Part shown: piece after piece, positions 47,502 through 58,528 of the stretch
Position numbering within the stretch: position 1 is the stretch's first letter
Layout of the letters: every line of letters begins with the position of its first letter
From: Hemileia vastatrix
Lineage: Eukaryota; Basidiomycota; Pucciniomycetes; Pucciniales; Zaghouaniaceae
Assembly: GCA_030280995.1 (NCBI GenBank)
Contig: JASXTE010000001.1
Span: 11,131,001 to 11,195,000 of the forward strand
Direction of reading: 5' to 3'
Length of the DNA stretch: 64,000 nucleotides
The notes under the pieces: model-generated
Seen by the model: only the letters and a program-made list of their open reading frames with translations
What the model was told of the DNA's origin: nothing
Databases searched by the model: none
Translations under genes and position numbers: made by a program

Positions 47502-48582
47502 TGTGGTCTTCCAACATTGGCAGAGGCCTTTGTTGGTCTGTTTGGCGCTGTTTTGGTGTGTCTTAATTGACATTGGTTGAATAATTGGGTGTTTTTCTGG
47601 TTCTATTCAGTGCATATTGGGACTATGGGTATGTGGGTACTACCATTGGATAGCCCCCGTTTTTCTCTATATTTTATGTCTTGTTAAAATTTCTCATATT
47701 CTAAGTTTTAAGGGGTCATTTACTCATTTTTCATTTCTAAAAGATAGCTGTTTAATTTTGTTTTTTGTGTTTTACAGACTAACCTTAAGTCTTAGGGTTA
47801 AGTTCTTAGTACCATTAAGTAGAGCTGATTTCACTTTATATTTAATGTCACAATGTTGTCATAGCTTTATTTTTTGTTTTAAGGGTTTTAGTAGTCGTGG
47901 TGGATTTTTCTAAGTATTTTGGGCTTTGTTGGAGGTTTTTAGTGGTTTTCTGGCTTCAAAAGGTCTGGCTGCTTCTAGGCAGGCTGCCCGCCTCAGTTAT
48001 AGAATTCTGGGGAGCGCTTCTATAGGGATTTTATTCAATTTGGCTGCTAAAAGTGCCAAATTTGTTGCTGTGCATGGATTTTTTAGAGGGTGGTCTGTGT
48101 GTACATACTGAATAAGACAGTTTGGGGCAACTTTAATTATCATAGAACCATCCGGAGGTGATATCATTGTTCTCACTCAGTTTTAACTGTTTTTTGGCCA
48201 CAATTGGCTATGTTTTTTGTAAGGTTAGTTCTTCATTTAACTCAACTTTGGAAACTGGTTTCTCTGGTGTAGCTTTGCAACCTGCATCAAGCATTATTTC
48301 TGTTTTCTGTGAAAAAAGTGCACAGTGTTTTGTTTTTCTAGTGTGGATCTTTCTGCATTTCAGGTTTTTGGTTCTTTGGTTCTCAGTGGTCTGATATTGG
48401 CTACTGTATTGACTTGTTAAGCAGTCAAGAAGTGTGTTGGAAGGGGTATAGTAACAGTCTCTAATTTTCTGTAGCAAATAAATCTCACCTGGTATTTATC
48501 AAAGAGACAGGGGATTTTCTCTCAACTTTTACTCCAAATCCCTTGGTCAAGGCCTAAAGCTAGTACTATAGGATTGTCTACA
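47502..48582 (+). repeat. 5' LTR of element D
   Basis: 1081 bp from TGTGGTCTTCC to ATTGTCTACA. Homologous to the solo LTR at 22619-23696. An open frame of about 100 residues (47617-47913) has a similar, longer counterpart in the solo LTR; I do not regard it as a gene. Confidence 0.9.
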
Positions 48583-48586
48583 TTTC

Positions 48587-48603
48587 TGGCGCCCAACATG
48601 GGG
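48587..48603 (+). promoter_or_regulatory. Element D primer-binding site
   Basis: TGGCGCCCAACATGGGG, four bases after the LTR. The complement ends in CGCCA as a tRNA 3' end should. Element E has nearly the same site. Confidence 0.8.
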
Positions 48604-48689
48604 TGAGGATTTGTTAGCTTTTTGGATTTTCTGTTACTTTTTGACTCTCTTCTATGGTTGGAAATTGGTTTTCTGGAATCTATTGGACC

Positions 48690-50354
48690 ATGGCTTCTGG
48701 ACCCTCTTTCTCTAATGGTGGTAGTGGCACTGTTGGTGATTCTGAGGATGGTAATCCTCCTGTTTCTGTTAGGCCTTCTGTCAGAATCAAGTCCTGGAAG
48801 GGGCCTATGTTTATGGAGGAGGATGTGAAGTTGTTTCTGGATCTGTTTAAGGCTTCTGGGAATGTGGATGAGGCTTCTCACTTGAACATGGTGAAGCGAG
48901 TCATCTTCTACATTGGTTACAGGGCTCTGGTGAAGGAGGTTGCTGCTATGAAGGCTTATAGGAGGAAATATTGGAAAAAGTTGTGTCTGCAGATGACAGA
49001 CAGGTGGGGATCCAGGTACTCCATGGTGGATCTCAATATGATTGCAAGTGAATGGAAATCTTATGAAGGTGTGGACAACCTCCATACTCATAGGAAGTTT
49101 CTGGCTCAGTTGGAGTCAGTGGTGGATTATTTGGTGGATATGCAGGATTTGGAGAGTACTGACTCTGAAAGGGATATTTTCTGGTCTTCTCTGGCCAGGA
49201 GTGCTAGCATTGATGTGTTAAAGGAGTTGGAAAGGAAGGATAAGATTAAGATTCTTCCTAATGGAAATCAAAAATCTCCTGCTCTTTCTGTGGTGAAGGA
49301 GTTTGTGGAGGGTCATCTGAAACTTTTGGCAGTGGATTCTTGCCAGGAAGCTAGCACCAAGTATATTAGCAAGATCAGGGAAGCTTTTGCTGAAGATGTG
49401 GAGGAATCTAGGAAGAAGGAAAGTGTAAACAAGGGGAAGGCTCCTGAGAAGCCTAAAGAGGTTGAACCTGTGGTGGAGCAGTTGGCTGATCTGAAAAAAC
49501 AGCTACATATTTTTGTCCAGGAGGCTCAGAAGGCCAATAAGGCTCCTTCTCAGCCTAGAGATTTTGACAGGAGGGTTGGTAGGAGTGATCCTTGGGTCTG
49601 CTCTTATTGCAGCAGGAAGGGCCACAAGTCCAATATTTGTTGGGCACTGAATAGGGATGTGTCTGAAGGGAAGGTGGAATTTGATGGGAAAGTGTTCAAG
49701 TTCCCAGATGGTTCTTTTGTATAGCCTAATGATGTTCAGGCTCCAGTGGACTTGGTGAGGAGGAGACATAATTTAAACTCAAGGAGGCCAAGATTTGAAG
49801 AGTTTCCTAATGAGGCTTCTTCTTTTTGTAAAGTTGGAGATGATGGCAAAGTCAAGGGAAAGGAGGATAATAGAGTCTTATTTACGTCTTCCTTTGGTAG
49901 TTTGGAGTTGTATTATTATGGTGGAAAGTCAAATGGGGAATGCTTGGCTGGTGTGTATGATATTGAAGCAGGAAAGGTGGGAAGGCCTAAGAGCAGTGCT
50001 CAGGCTCAACCAAAGCCTAAGGCTTCAAAGGTGGATCCTAAGCTGAGTGCAGCTAGGAAGAAGTACAGAAAAGAAGAGCTGTATAAAATGCAGAAGGGTA
50101 TGGCAGATATGGACCCCCCTAGTTTTGGAGCATTGGACATGAATGGTGAGCCAATGCCTATGGATGTTGATTCTGACTCTGAGGAGGATGTCCCTTTGGC
50201 TTCATTGCCAAAGCCTGCTGGAGTTAGAGTTTCTGGTGAGGGATCTGGTTTGATTCCTGTAGATGGTAAATCTGTTGGTGGTTCTGCTCCTCAAGAATCT
50301 TCTAGGACCAAGGTAGGGAAACAAAGAGCTCACTTTGAGAGGCCAATGTTATAG
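48690..50354 (+). pseudogene. Element D gag
   Basis: The start is most likely the Met at 48690 (MASGPSFSNGG), because alignment with element E gag (PSVRI) begins just after it. Capsid-like region: MVKRVIFYIGYRALVKEV, MTDRWG, LNMIASEW, HLKLLAVDSCQEA. Zinc knuckle CSYCSRKGHKSNIC with normal CX2CX4HX4C spacing. A TAG (49722-49724) replaces a Lys codon of element E and the same frame resumes (49746-50354). A one-base difference near 50343 then shifts into the protease frame. Ends with the acidic DSDSEEDVPLASLP segment shared with E. Inactive. Confidence 0.85.
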
Positions 50355-50357
50355 ACT

Positions 50358-50897
50358 CTGTCCTGGAAAGGATGAATCAGGGTCAGGTTTCCCTTACTTA
50401 TGGAGAGTTGTATGCTATCAGTCCTGGGTTAGCTTATAGGCAGAAACAGTTGTTGACCAGGAGAAGGGTTTATTCTGGGGAGGTAGAATTCATTTGTGAT
50501 TCTGCTGAAAAATTTGGTGAGGGGCTGGAAACTCATTTTTCTTAACCTCTGGGTTATGTAAATGTCACTCTGAATGGCAGGGAGGCTAGGGAATTTGGGG
50601 ATTCAGGTTCTCAGATTAACCTGATTTCTTTGTTTGAGGCTACTCATCTGGGCCTCCCCATCAAAACAGGTATTGGTGGGAATTTGAGAGGGCTTGGTGG
50701 CCATGTCATTTAATTGGTTGGAACATCTGAGTTTGTGAAGTTAGATGTTGGTGGAGCCTCAGGGGAAGTTCATTTTTACATTTCCAAAGGCACTGTAAAA
50801 GCTGTTTTGGGTGAGCCATTCTTGATTGATTTTCAAGCAAGAATTGGCTATCAGTTTGATGTGGAAATCAGTTTGGAGTTGACTGGTGAATATTAAA
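50358..50897 (+). pseudogene. Element D protease remnant
   Basis: In the frame after gag: ISPGLAYRQKQLLTRRRVYS, a TAA near 50544, then the retropepsin site GDSGSQINLISLFEA (Asp codon at 50600), GIGGNLRGLGG, another TAA at 50710-50712, and the C-terminal part GGASGEVHFYISKGTVKAVL (50714-50896). The catalytic Asp is kept here although element E has lost it. 50898-51303 continues in broken frames (PGEDGWETQPGL-like sequence) with nothing else recognisable. Confidence 0.78.
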
Positions 50898-51303
50898 GGA
50901 GACTTCACATGAGTTTATCATCTCCTGGTGAGGATGGTTGGGAAACGCAGCCTGGTTTGTCCTCAATGTGCCAGTGCATGGATTGTTGTAGAAGAAGAAG
51001 AGAAGTGGGTGCTGCCACTGGTTTTTTGGAGTGTGGCTCAGGCTCTAGTTGGAGTCTGTCTTTTTTAGAGTAATGAGGGCTGATTTTCCAAGTGCTAAAA
51101 CCTCTCCCCAAGATGAGGAAATCCCAGGTTGTAGTAGGTCAGCTCCCTTGGAGATATACCAAGTGGATTTTCAACTTTCTCTTTTTAATGTTTCTCTTTT
51201 CTGCAAGTATTCTTTATGATTTTTATCAAGTATCTGTTCTCTCTCAAGATTTTCAATTATTTTTAATTTAAGTTCAAAAAAGAAGATTGGTTAAATATCT
51301 CTA

Positions 51304-52239
51304 TTGAAAGATATGCTGAAAAGCTGTGGAGTGGTGAGATTGGGGTCTAAAAGTAAGTCCTCCCAATTGTGCACTGCTAGGGTTTCTTCTACACCTTTCA
51401 AAAAAATTGCCTTGTACAAGTCTGTGAGCATTGGGGAAACCCCTGGTTATTTTTGTAGGACAGAAGAAAACTCAAGAAAAGAAAATAAAAATTTCAAGTT
51501 AACTGAAGAAAATCAAGAAAATAATCTGAAGATAATCAAGAAAGAAGAGGAGAATAATTTTTGTGATGATCATCAAGATAAATTTTTGGGCCTCCAGAAT
51601 GAGGTTAAACTGCACAAAGTTTTAAGTGAAGAAGATCAGAAAGATCAATTTTTGGGCCTCCGGCAAGAGGGTAAACTGCACAATTTTAGAAGATGTGATT
51701 CAGAAGATGAATCAAGATTTGAAGATTTAGAAGATGGAAGTGAGGATGAAGAAGTGGAATTGTGGAAAAGTTTTGGAGTGGTGAGATTGGGGAATAAAAG
51801 TAAGTCCTCCCAATTGTGCACTGCTAGGGTTTCTTCTACACCTTTCAAAAACATTACCTTGGCCACACATGTGAGCAATGGGGAAACCCTTGGTTTTTGT
51901 TCCAGGTCTGGCTGTGAAGATTTTCTGAAGATCCCTCAAGTTGAAGGCGTAGCTGCAAAGTATAAGAAGGTAGCACAGAAGATTAGGCCTGTCAATGAGC
52001 CTATTCCTGTAGGTGTGAATCCTCCTTTGAAGAAACCTCCTTTGTCAAGAGATCCGTACTGTACTCCTCTGGTGAGGAATCCTCCAGACTTTGTGGAAAC
52101 TGCTAGGGTGACTGGAAAGATTGAAAGTTGTTAATTTTGGTTCTGATGGGTGGTTTTCTGATGAGGAAAAGAAGTTTTTGTTGCACGCTATTGTTCTGAG
52201 GGAGAAAGCGGTGGTATTTGTTGAGGAGGAAGGGGGTGT
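51304..52239 (+). pseudogene. Element D protease-RT linker and start of RT domain
   Basis: 276 open residues (to 52134) of lysine/glutamate-rich linker. It contains two copies of a segment of about 110 bp (51333-51447 and 51777-51890; SKSSQLCTARVSSTPFK in both) and two copies of the hairpin motif (51591, 51657; EVKL and EGKL). It then joins the conserved RPVNEP and RDPYCTPLVRNPPDF lead-in to RT. A frameshift near 52130 moves to the frame reading VVNFGSDGWFSDEEKKF, which runs into the solo LTR. Confidence 0.72.
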
Positions 52240-53011
52240 TCTCACGCGCCACGTGACACTCGAGGCAAAAGCAGCTCATTAAATCAATAATATCGAGTTC
52301 TAAATCTATACTCGAAGCGCAGAAAGCAATTCTCCATAGCAACTGCGATTCCCCTTTGTGTACTTACTATTCAACTGCGCTAGCCTAAACTCTAAATCTA
52401 AATTAGTCAATCTCTCAATAGTGTGTCTTAGTCTTAATTTCAATAAGCAATGCACAGCGCTATGATCAACGTAATAGTACATTAGTAGTTTTCATTAAAA
52501 AGTTTGTTAATTAATTAAAAGGGGTAAATTGAACATGGACGGATATTAGCAAAGAGGGTCTAAGTGTATGTTATTAATGGTCTGTGGTATGGGAATGGTG
52601 CGATGAGAGGGAGGTCAATGCGAGGAGGAATAAAGGATATAAAAGGGTTGGGTTTTTGGTTCGACATTCCTTAGAATTAAATTATAAAACGTATTTACAT
52701 TTAATAGTGGTAAAATCTTTTAAGTTAAATCATTATTATTGTATCTTTCTTTATTTTCTCAATAATCATTTCTAAATCCTAAATCTTGGATTGTTGAGTT
52801 TCCAACCCTTCGTGAGATCTTAAGAATTTTAATATTACCTTTCAATTATATTAGAATCCTTCTCAAACATAACTCAAAGCAGTAGTTCTTCCTTAGAGTC
52901 ATCTTTGAATCACTCCCTCGAATCATTCCTCTGTGCTTTGAAGCAGTTTTTAAATCCCTCATCTCACTTTCAGGAACATCCTCGACCTTGTGCGTAGGTT
53001 GGCTGGTGACA
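52240..53011. repeat. Solo LTR of an unrelated family inside element D
   Basis: 772 bp from TCTCACGCGCC to GGCTGGTGACA, flanked by GGTGT (52235-52239, 53012-53016). Element E shows the uninterrupted coding sequence (GGTGTGTTGAA). The ends fit TGTCAC...GTGACA with one decayed base. It has more CpG near its ends than element D. No homologue elsewhere in the window; strand not known. Confidence 0.82.
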
Positions 53012-54430
53012 GGTGTGTTGAAACACTCTTATGGGGAACCTTACTTGACTCCTGTGGTGTGTCACAAACCTTGGCAAATCAAACCTATTCCAATTCCAGC
53101 TGCTATTAGTGATGATTTTGTAGAGATTGTTAGAGAAAGAGTCAGGATTGTCTTATACAAACAATCGACATCTAGTTACTCAAGTCCGGTTTTCTGTGTA
53201 AAGAAGCAGAATGGGAAGCTGAGGGTGGTGCATGATCTTAGAGACTTGAATAGAGTCACTATCAAGGATGCGGGAATGCCCCCAAGTGCAGAGGACTTTG
53301 TGGAAGCTTTTTCTGGAAGGGTGTGTTATGGTTTGGGAGATATTATGGGTGTTTATAATGAGAGAGAACTTCACATGGATTCACGGCCGCTTACAACTTT
53401 TGAGACTCCTCTGGGAAGATTTCAATTCAATAGATCTCCTCAAGGAGCAACTAATTCAGTGGCAGTATATCAAGCACAAATGGCTTGGATTTTACAGGAT
53501 GAAGTCCCTACTCATGCTGGTATTTTTATTGATGATGGTGGAATCAAAAGAACATCCACTGATTATGGAAATGCAGTGCTGAAGAAGAAGCCAGGTATAA
53601 GGAGATTTGTTTGGGAATATGCAATTACTCTAGAGAGAGTATTGTTTAGGATTGAAGAGGCTGGTTTGACCATTTTTGAGTCAAAGTTTTGTTGTTGTGT
53701 TCCTGCTCTGAAAATCCTGGGTCATGTTGTATGTAAGGAGGGAAGGATTATGGCAAAGAAGAAAGTTATTAAAATCCAGTCATTTCCAAGGCCTAAAAAT
53801 ACTACTGAAGTTATGGGATTATTGGGGGTTTGTGTGTATGTCAGAATTTTTGTTAAAGATTTTTCTTTGTTGGCTTCACCTGTGAGGAAGTTGACCAGGA
53901 AAGACACAGAGTGGGTATGGACTGAAGAGTGTGAAGAGGCTTTTCAGAAATTGAATAAGGTGGTAGGTGAAGATATTATTCTTCACAAGTTGAATTATGG
54001 AGTAGGATCTGGAAAACTTTATCTGGAAGTGGACTCAAGTTATACTGCAGCTGGTACTGTGTTGTCTCAGGAAGATAAAACTGGGAGGGTCAGGCCAGTA
54101 AGGTAATAGTCTGTGGTGTTTAATGAGGTTGAATCTAGATATTCTCAACCCAACTTGGAATTGTGTGGTGTAGAAATTTTTTTGAAGAAGCTGCAAACTG
54201 TTTTGTGGGGGCATCATTTTGAGCTGCAGGTGGATGCAAAATCTCTGGTTCAAATGATCAATACACCTAGTCTTCCAAATGCTCCAATGACTAAATGGGT
54301 GGCATTTATTTAGCATTTTTCATTTGACCTGGTACACAAACATGGAAAAACTTTTACAATTCCAGATAGATTATCAAAGAGAACATCCACGGACAAAGAT
54401 TCAGACTCTGAATAATTTGATGAAGATCTC
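53012..54430 (+). pseudogene. Element D RT and RNase H
   Basis: Frame reading LKHSYGEPYLTPVVCH, RVVHDLRDLNRVTIKDAG, YGLGDIMGVYNERELH (first catalytic Asp in GDIMG), SPQGATNSVAVYQAQMAW, IFIDDGGIKRT (FIDD box), the PGIRRFVWEY segment and GHVVCKEGRIM. RNase H begins LYLEVDSSYTAAGTVLSQ. Stops at 54104 and 54107 (two adjacent), 54311 and 54413 break RNase H. The open frame that seems to start at 52988 begins inside the solo LTR, so that Met is false. Inactive. Confidence 0.87.
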
Positions 54431-55198
54431 CCAGTGGTTAGGGCCAGCACAAAGGGTGCTGAAGATTTTTCTCTCCTCCCCCATGAGGCTAAACTGGATG
54501 ATTGTTCTCTCCTCCCCCATGAGGCTGAACTGGAAGATTGTTCTCTCCTCTACCAAGAGGTTAAACTTACTGGTTCTGATCTTGATTCTGGTGATCAGGA
54601 TATTTTTGTTGATGAAGATGGGGCTGTTGTTTGGAATGTCTCAAAATTGGAAAATGGTGTTTTGTTGGTGAACTGGATTCTCTTAAGATTCAGTGGAAGA
54701 AAAAGGATGTACCAAAATTTAGGGATTGGTTTCCTGGTTGGGCTGGTCAAGTGGCTCATGTGTACAGTGTTGAATTTGATAATAGGGTTGTACCCTTGGA
54801 TGTTCTTTTGTTGGATTTTTAAGATGAGGCCTGGGGTCAGACTGGATCTTATTTTATTATGGTTGAATATCTGTTAACCTTTGGAGAGGCCAGATATTTG
54901 TGATGATGATACTTGGGTGGAAATCAAGAAGAAAAGTCTTGGCTTATATGTTTCAGGAAGGATGTTGATGAGGAGGAGACATCCAAATCCTCAAGTAGTG
55001 GTGACTCAGAAGAAGGGTCAAGAGTTGGTGTTGAAGTCTTTGCATGAAGACCTTGGTCATAGAGGCTTGGGGGAGACTTATAGGAGAGTAGCTGATAGAT
55101 TTTGGTTGCCAGGTATAAAGTTGGCTGTACAGGGCTGGGTTCAATCTTGTGAAGAATTGCAAAGAAGAGGTCATTTGAAACATAAAGAGGTTGGCCAA
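54431..55198 (+). pseudogene. Element D RNase H-integrase linker and integrase zinc finger
   Basis: An acidic linker (KGAEDFSLLPHEAKLDD) with three tandem hairpin motifs at 54475, 54511 and 54547, about 36 bp apart. After breaks comes the integrase finger HEDLGHRGLGETYRRVADRF, the CEELQRR part (second Cys of the finger read as Leu), and a stop of homology at 55198 where element E begins. The catalytic core is missing from the window. Confidence 0.82.
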
Positions 55199-56356
55199 TG
55201 TGGTAGCCTAAATTTTAGTATGGCACTTAAGTACGTAAATGGAGTTATTACGGTGTGCAAGATTGGTGTTATTATTTTTTATTAAAGGGTTTTATTTAAT
55301 TTATTTGAGTTTTAAATATGAAGAAATTGGTTAAAAGCAAATGCCTACGCGAAAACAATTTATTTTACGGAGAAAACTTATTTTTACGGTCTGAAAAACT
55401 TATAAGTATCAAGTCAAGTCACTCAAGAACCTTGGGAAATTTTTCCAGAATTTTTACTATTTTTCTTATATTTTTAAATGAATTTTAAAGATTTATAGAA
55501 ATATTTACGTTTTTAGAAAATACTTAACTTTGATGAATTTTCAAGGGTTGATTAGAGCTGCGCAGGCTACGAAAATTAGTTAGGAATGTAAAAGGGAAGT
55601 GGCTCTATCATGTGTAATTTTTCTAGATTTTTTATTATAGTTTTAAAGGTTATAATTGAGTCCGGAAGTCCGGACGGACTCCGTTTGGACTCCGTTTGGA
55701 CTCCGCTTGGACTCCGTACGGACTCCGTACGAGCTCCATACGGGCTCCGGATTGACTCTGGGTGAGCTCTGGAGGGGAAATTTAGGCATGTGACTAGGTA
55801 TACTTAAGAGCCTCTCAGACTCGAAATTGGGCATCATCTTACAATCATCAGACATCATACAGCTTAATCTTTAACCACCATGATCTCATTTTTTATTACT
55901 CAACAAATTAAATAAAATTGTAATACCCTTATAACTTTATATTTTATATATAACATTTTAGAAATACTACTCAACAATTTAAATCACACTTCATACAGGG
56001 TATCTTTAGAAAGGTCTTCATCACTGGGACTTGATTATTGCTGTCTCATAAAAATTCAAATTATTATAAAAACATAAAAGTCAATCTTTTCAGATCTTTC
56101 ACTGGTACACCTTAATTGTTGTAATCAGTATTTCTTTTCTCAACAGCCACTTTTGTTTAAATCTCAATAAGTGTTTAATATTTTAGATTTTCATTATTTT
56201 TTATCAATCAGATCCAAGTAGACTGGTTAGTTTAGTGATTTAGAATTCCCATTTTGTTATTTTTTTTATTGGAAGGACGGGGTTTTCAGCTAAATCCACA
56301 TATCTCCTCCGGATTCTGCTTACAGCAAGGCGACTGTAAGAGTTTACCTTACCATA
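55199..56356 (+). repeat. 5' LTR of element E
   Basis: From TGTGGTAGCC to about TTACCATA, two bases before the primer site. It is placed by the end of element D homology and by the primer site. The partner LTR is outside the window, so the 3' edge is approximate. It contains a GC-rich 12 bp array. Confidence 0.75.
55660..55770 (+). repeat. CpG-rich 12 bp array in the element E LTR
   Basis: About eight diverged units of a GGACTCCGTTTG-like 12-mer (later units GGACTCCGTACG, GGGCTCC). It is GC-rich against an AT-rich LTR. It could be a transcription-factor array; untested. Confidence 0.8.
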
Positions 56357-56358
56357 GT

Positions 56359-56381
56359 TGGCGCCCAATGTGGGGTTCGAT
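56359..56381 (+). promoter_or_regulatory. Element E primer-binding site
   Basis: Starts TGGCGCCCAATGTGGGG and runs to about 56381. Its complement reads as a tRNA 3' portion: TCGAAC-type T-loop, CCCAC T-stem strand, ATTGGGC acceptor strand, G, CCA. I cannot name the tRNA. Confidence 0.82.
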
Positions 56382-56533
56382 TTCTCTAGCTTTCTTTAAA
56401 AGACTTACTTGGATCAAGAACGATCTTAGCCTGCAAGAGGCTTATTTTCTGGAACTCTAATTGGATTTTTGTTATTGGCCTGCAAGAGGCTTGTTATTTT
56501 ATAAATTGTTCACACTTTGCATTACTTATTGGG

Positions 56534-58528
56534 ATGTCTTCTTCTGCTGTTGCTTCTGGATCTCCTCAAACTCTTACTCCCTCTGTTAGGATTGTTTCTT
56601 GGGATTGCCCAAAGTTTGATGTGGAGGAGGTTAAATGGTTCATTAGCAGGTATGAAGCTGCTGCTGCTGTTGATGGTGCTTCTCATGTGGATATGGTGAA
56701 GCAAGTTAGGTTTTTTATTGCCGGTAGGGAGGTGGAAAAAGAGGCTATTTCTATGCAGGCATTTAAGGACAAGGATTGGGTTAAGCTTTCTAAAGCTATG
56801 GTTGATAGATGGGGTGTTAGGTTTACTATGATGAACCTCAATAAAACTGTTGGAGACTGGCCAGCAAAAGGTGGAGTTTCTTCTATGGCAGACTTCAAAA
56901 AGCTGTGTGTTCAGTTTGATGAAGTAGTTGAATATCTTATCCTGGTGGACAAGTTAGTGCATGAGAACCAGGCAAAAGATTTGTTTTGGTCAGCATGCAG
57001 TAGGGATATTCAAATGGATGTCTTGAAGGATCTTTCAAGAAAAGATTTGATGAAGGAACTGCCTAATGGTGAGCAGAAACTGCCCGCTCTGGAGGTTATC
57101 AAAGAGAAAATTCAAGCCCATCTCAAGTTGTTAGCATTGGACAAATATCAAGAGTCCTGCACTCAATATGTTAGCAAGGTTAGCGAAGTTTTGGCCGAAA
57201 ACAACGATATCATGGTCAAAGCCCAGGAGGCCAAGAAGGCTCAAATGGGACTACCCGCTGCAAAAGTTGAGGGTAATGTGGATAATAAGATGGTTGATCA
57301 CCTGGCTGATTTAACTAAACAATTAAAAATATTTGTTCAAGAGACACAGAAGGCCAATAAGGCCCCAATCGCTTCTTTGTCGACGTCGACTTCTTATCAG
57401 TCCAGAGGTTATGAACGTCAAAATTGTAATGGCAATAATAATGGTAACCGCTTCCCAGGCAATGGGAGAAATGGTGGGAATGGTGGTAGTAGTTATAGAG
57501 GTGGCTACGATGAGCCAAAGGTGTGCTCCTATTGTAATAGGAGGGGGCACAGAGCAACAGTTTGTTTTGTTCTTGATAAGGACATGGATGCTGGGCGAGT
57601 TTTATTTGATGGTAAAGTTTATAAATTTCCTGATGGTTCGTTCATCAAGCCCAGTGATGGACAGTCTCCTTCTGATTTGGTCAGAAGAAGTTTAAAGGCT
57701 GAAAGGAGAGCCAGATTTGATGAGGTGAAGGATGAAGATGTTAATGCCAAGGGTGGCAAAAATGGTAATAGTAATGGTGGTAAAGCTGACAAGGGCAAGG
57801 AGAAAGAGGTCAGTAAAGCCACATTCTCTACTTCTTTTGGAGGTTTAGAGCTGGCAACGGTTGCTCAAGTGGAGGGTAGCTGTATGACTGGCGAATACGA
57901 TGTTAATGCTGCTAGAAGAGCAGCTGCTACTAAGGCGAAGAGTAGCATTCAAAGCCAACTGAGGGCTAATCCTGGCAAGGCCAATAAAAAATTGAACCCT
58001 TACTCTAAGGACAAAAATTCTAGTGCTCAAACTGCCGCCAACAAATTGAACCCTTACTCTAAGGACAAATTATATAAAATGCAGAAGGGGATTGCTGATA
58101 TGGGGCCCCCTAGTTATGGCAAGTTTGATTTAAATGGTGAGCCTATGCCAGAGGATGATTCAGATTCTGAGGAGGACGTACCGTCGGTGTCTCTACCCAG
58201 ACCAAGTTTTAGCGGTCCCATCCCAATGGAGGGTGTAAGAAGGACAAGCGATGGATCTGGATTAGTGCAAGAATCTGGTGACGGAGTCAGGGTTATAGAA
58301 AGTGAAGATGTTATAATGGGGGGTGAAGATGGCTCGGTTGGACCTCAAGAGGTACCCAGGGCCAAGGTTGTTAAATCAAAGGTCCAGTATGAGCGGCCAG
58401 TAGTTTCTGGTCAAGCTAATGCAATGGACAAAGTTTTGAATAGGGTGAATCAACTGCAGATTCCTTATCTTTGGGGGAGTTATTTAAGATTAGTCCGGCG
58501 CTTGCTGAAAAGAAAAAAAAGCATTTGA
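56534..58528 (+). CDS. Element E gag
   Basis: 664 residues. Start MSSSAVASGSPQ at 56534. Capsid-like region in residues 1-260 (MVKQVRFFIAGREVEKEA, MVDRWGVRFTMMNLN, HLKLLALDKYQES), then a Gly/Asn-rich stretch, the zinc knuckle CSYCNRRGHRATVC (normal spacing), an acidic linker, a short internal duplication (KLNPYSKDK twice) and the DSDSEEDVPSVSLP segment shared with element D. The last 20 or so residues are out of frame: compared with D, a base is missing near 58463, after which the protease frame continues. It would form the particle and package element RNA. Confidence 0.85.
   Translation: MSSSAVASGSPQTLTPSVRIVSWDCPKFDVEEVKWFISRYEAAAAVDGASHVDMVKQVRFFIAGREVEKEAISMQAFKDKDWVKLSKAMVDRWGVRFTMMNLNKTVGDWPAKGGVSSMADFKKLCVQFDEVVEYLILVDKLVHENQAKDLFWSACSRDIQMDVLKDLSRKDLMKELPNGEQKLPALEVIKEKIQAHLKLLALDKYQESCTQYVSKVSEVLAENNDIMVKAQEAKKAQMGLPAAKVEGNVDNKMVDHLADLTKQLKIFVQETQKANKAPIASLSTSTSYQSRGYERQNCNGNNNGNRFPGNGRNGGNGGSSYRGGYDEPKVCSYCNRRGHRATVCFVLDKDMDAGRVLFDGKVYKFPDGSFIKPSDGQSPSDLVRRSLKAERRARFDEVKDEDVNAKGGKNGNSNGGKADKGKEKEVSKATFSTSFGGLELATVAQVEGSCMTGEYDVNAARRAAATKAKSSIQSQLRANPGKANKKLNPYSKDKNSSAQTAANKLNPYSKDKLYKMQKGIADMGPPSYGKFDLNGEPMPEDDSDSEEDVPSVSLPRPSFSGPIPMEGVRRTSDGSGLVQESGDGVRVIESEDVIMGGEDGSVGPQEVPRAKVVKSKVQYERPVVSGQANAMDKVLNRVNQLQIPYLWGSYLRLVRRLLKRKKSI

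Larger units (their letters stand above)
47502..55198 (+). mobile_element. Element D: Ty3/gypsy retrotransposon, 5' part
   Basis: 5' LTR, primer site, gag, protease, linker, RT, RNase H and the integrase zinc finger, all on the plus strand and all broken. It is cut by element E within integrase at 55198; the rest should lie beyond E, outside the window. A foreign 772 bp solo LTR splits the start of RT. It is the same lineage as element E but with an unrelated-looking LTR. Confidence 0.9.

Noticed and set aside
47617..48111. Open frame in the element D LTR with a 120-residue counterpart in the solo LTR (23219-23581)
   Set aside because: Tempting because both are in LTR sense, but the D copy has a stop, the composition is Phe/Leu-rich like the DNA, and it lies across LTR regulatory sequence.
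48522..49091. 189-residue minus-strand frame
   Set aside because: Antisense shadow of the element D gag, with low-complexity Arg/Ser/His content.
52988..53016. Apparent start of an RT gene at 52988
   Set aside because: The Met and first residues come from the end of a solo LTR inserted into the gene.
58471..58528. Gag-protease overlap of element E as a programmed -1 frameshift
   Set aside because: Comparison with element D places a missing base near 58463, before the A-run, so a mutation explains the overlap better.
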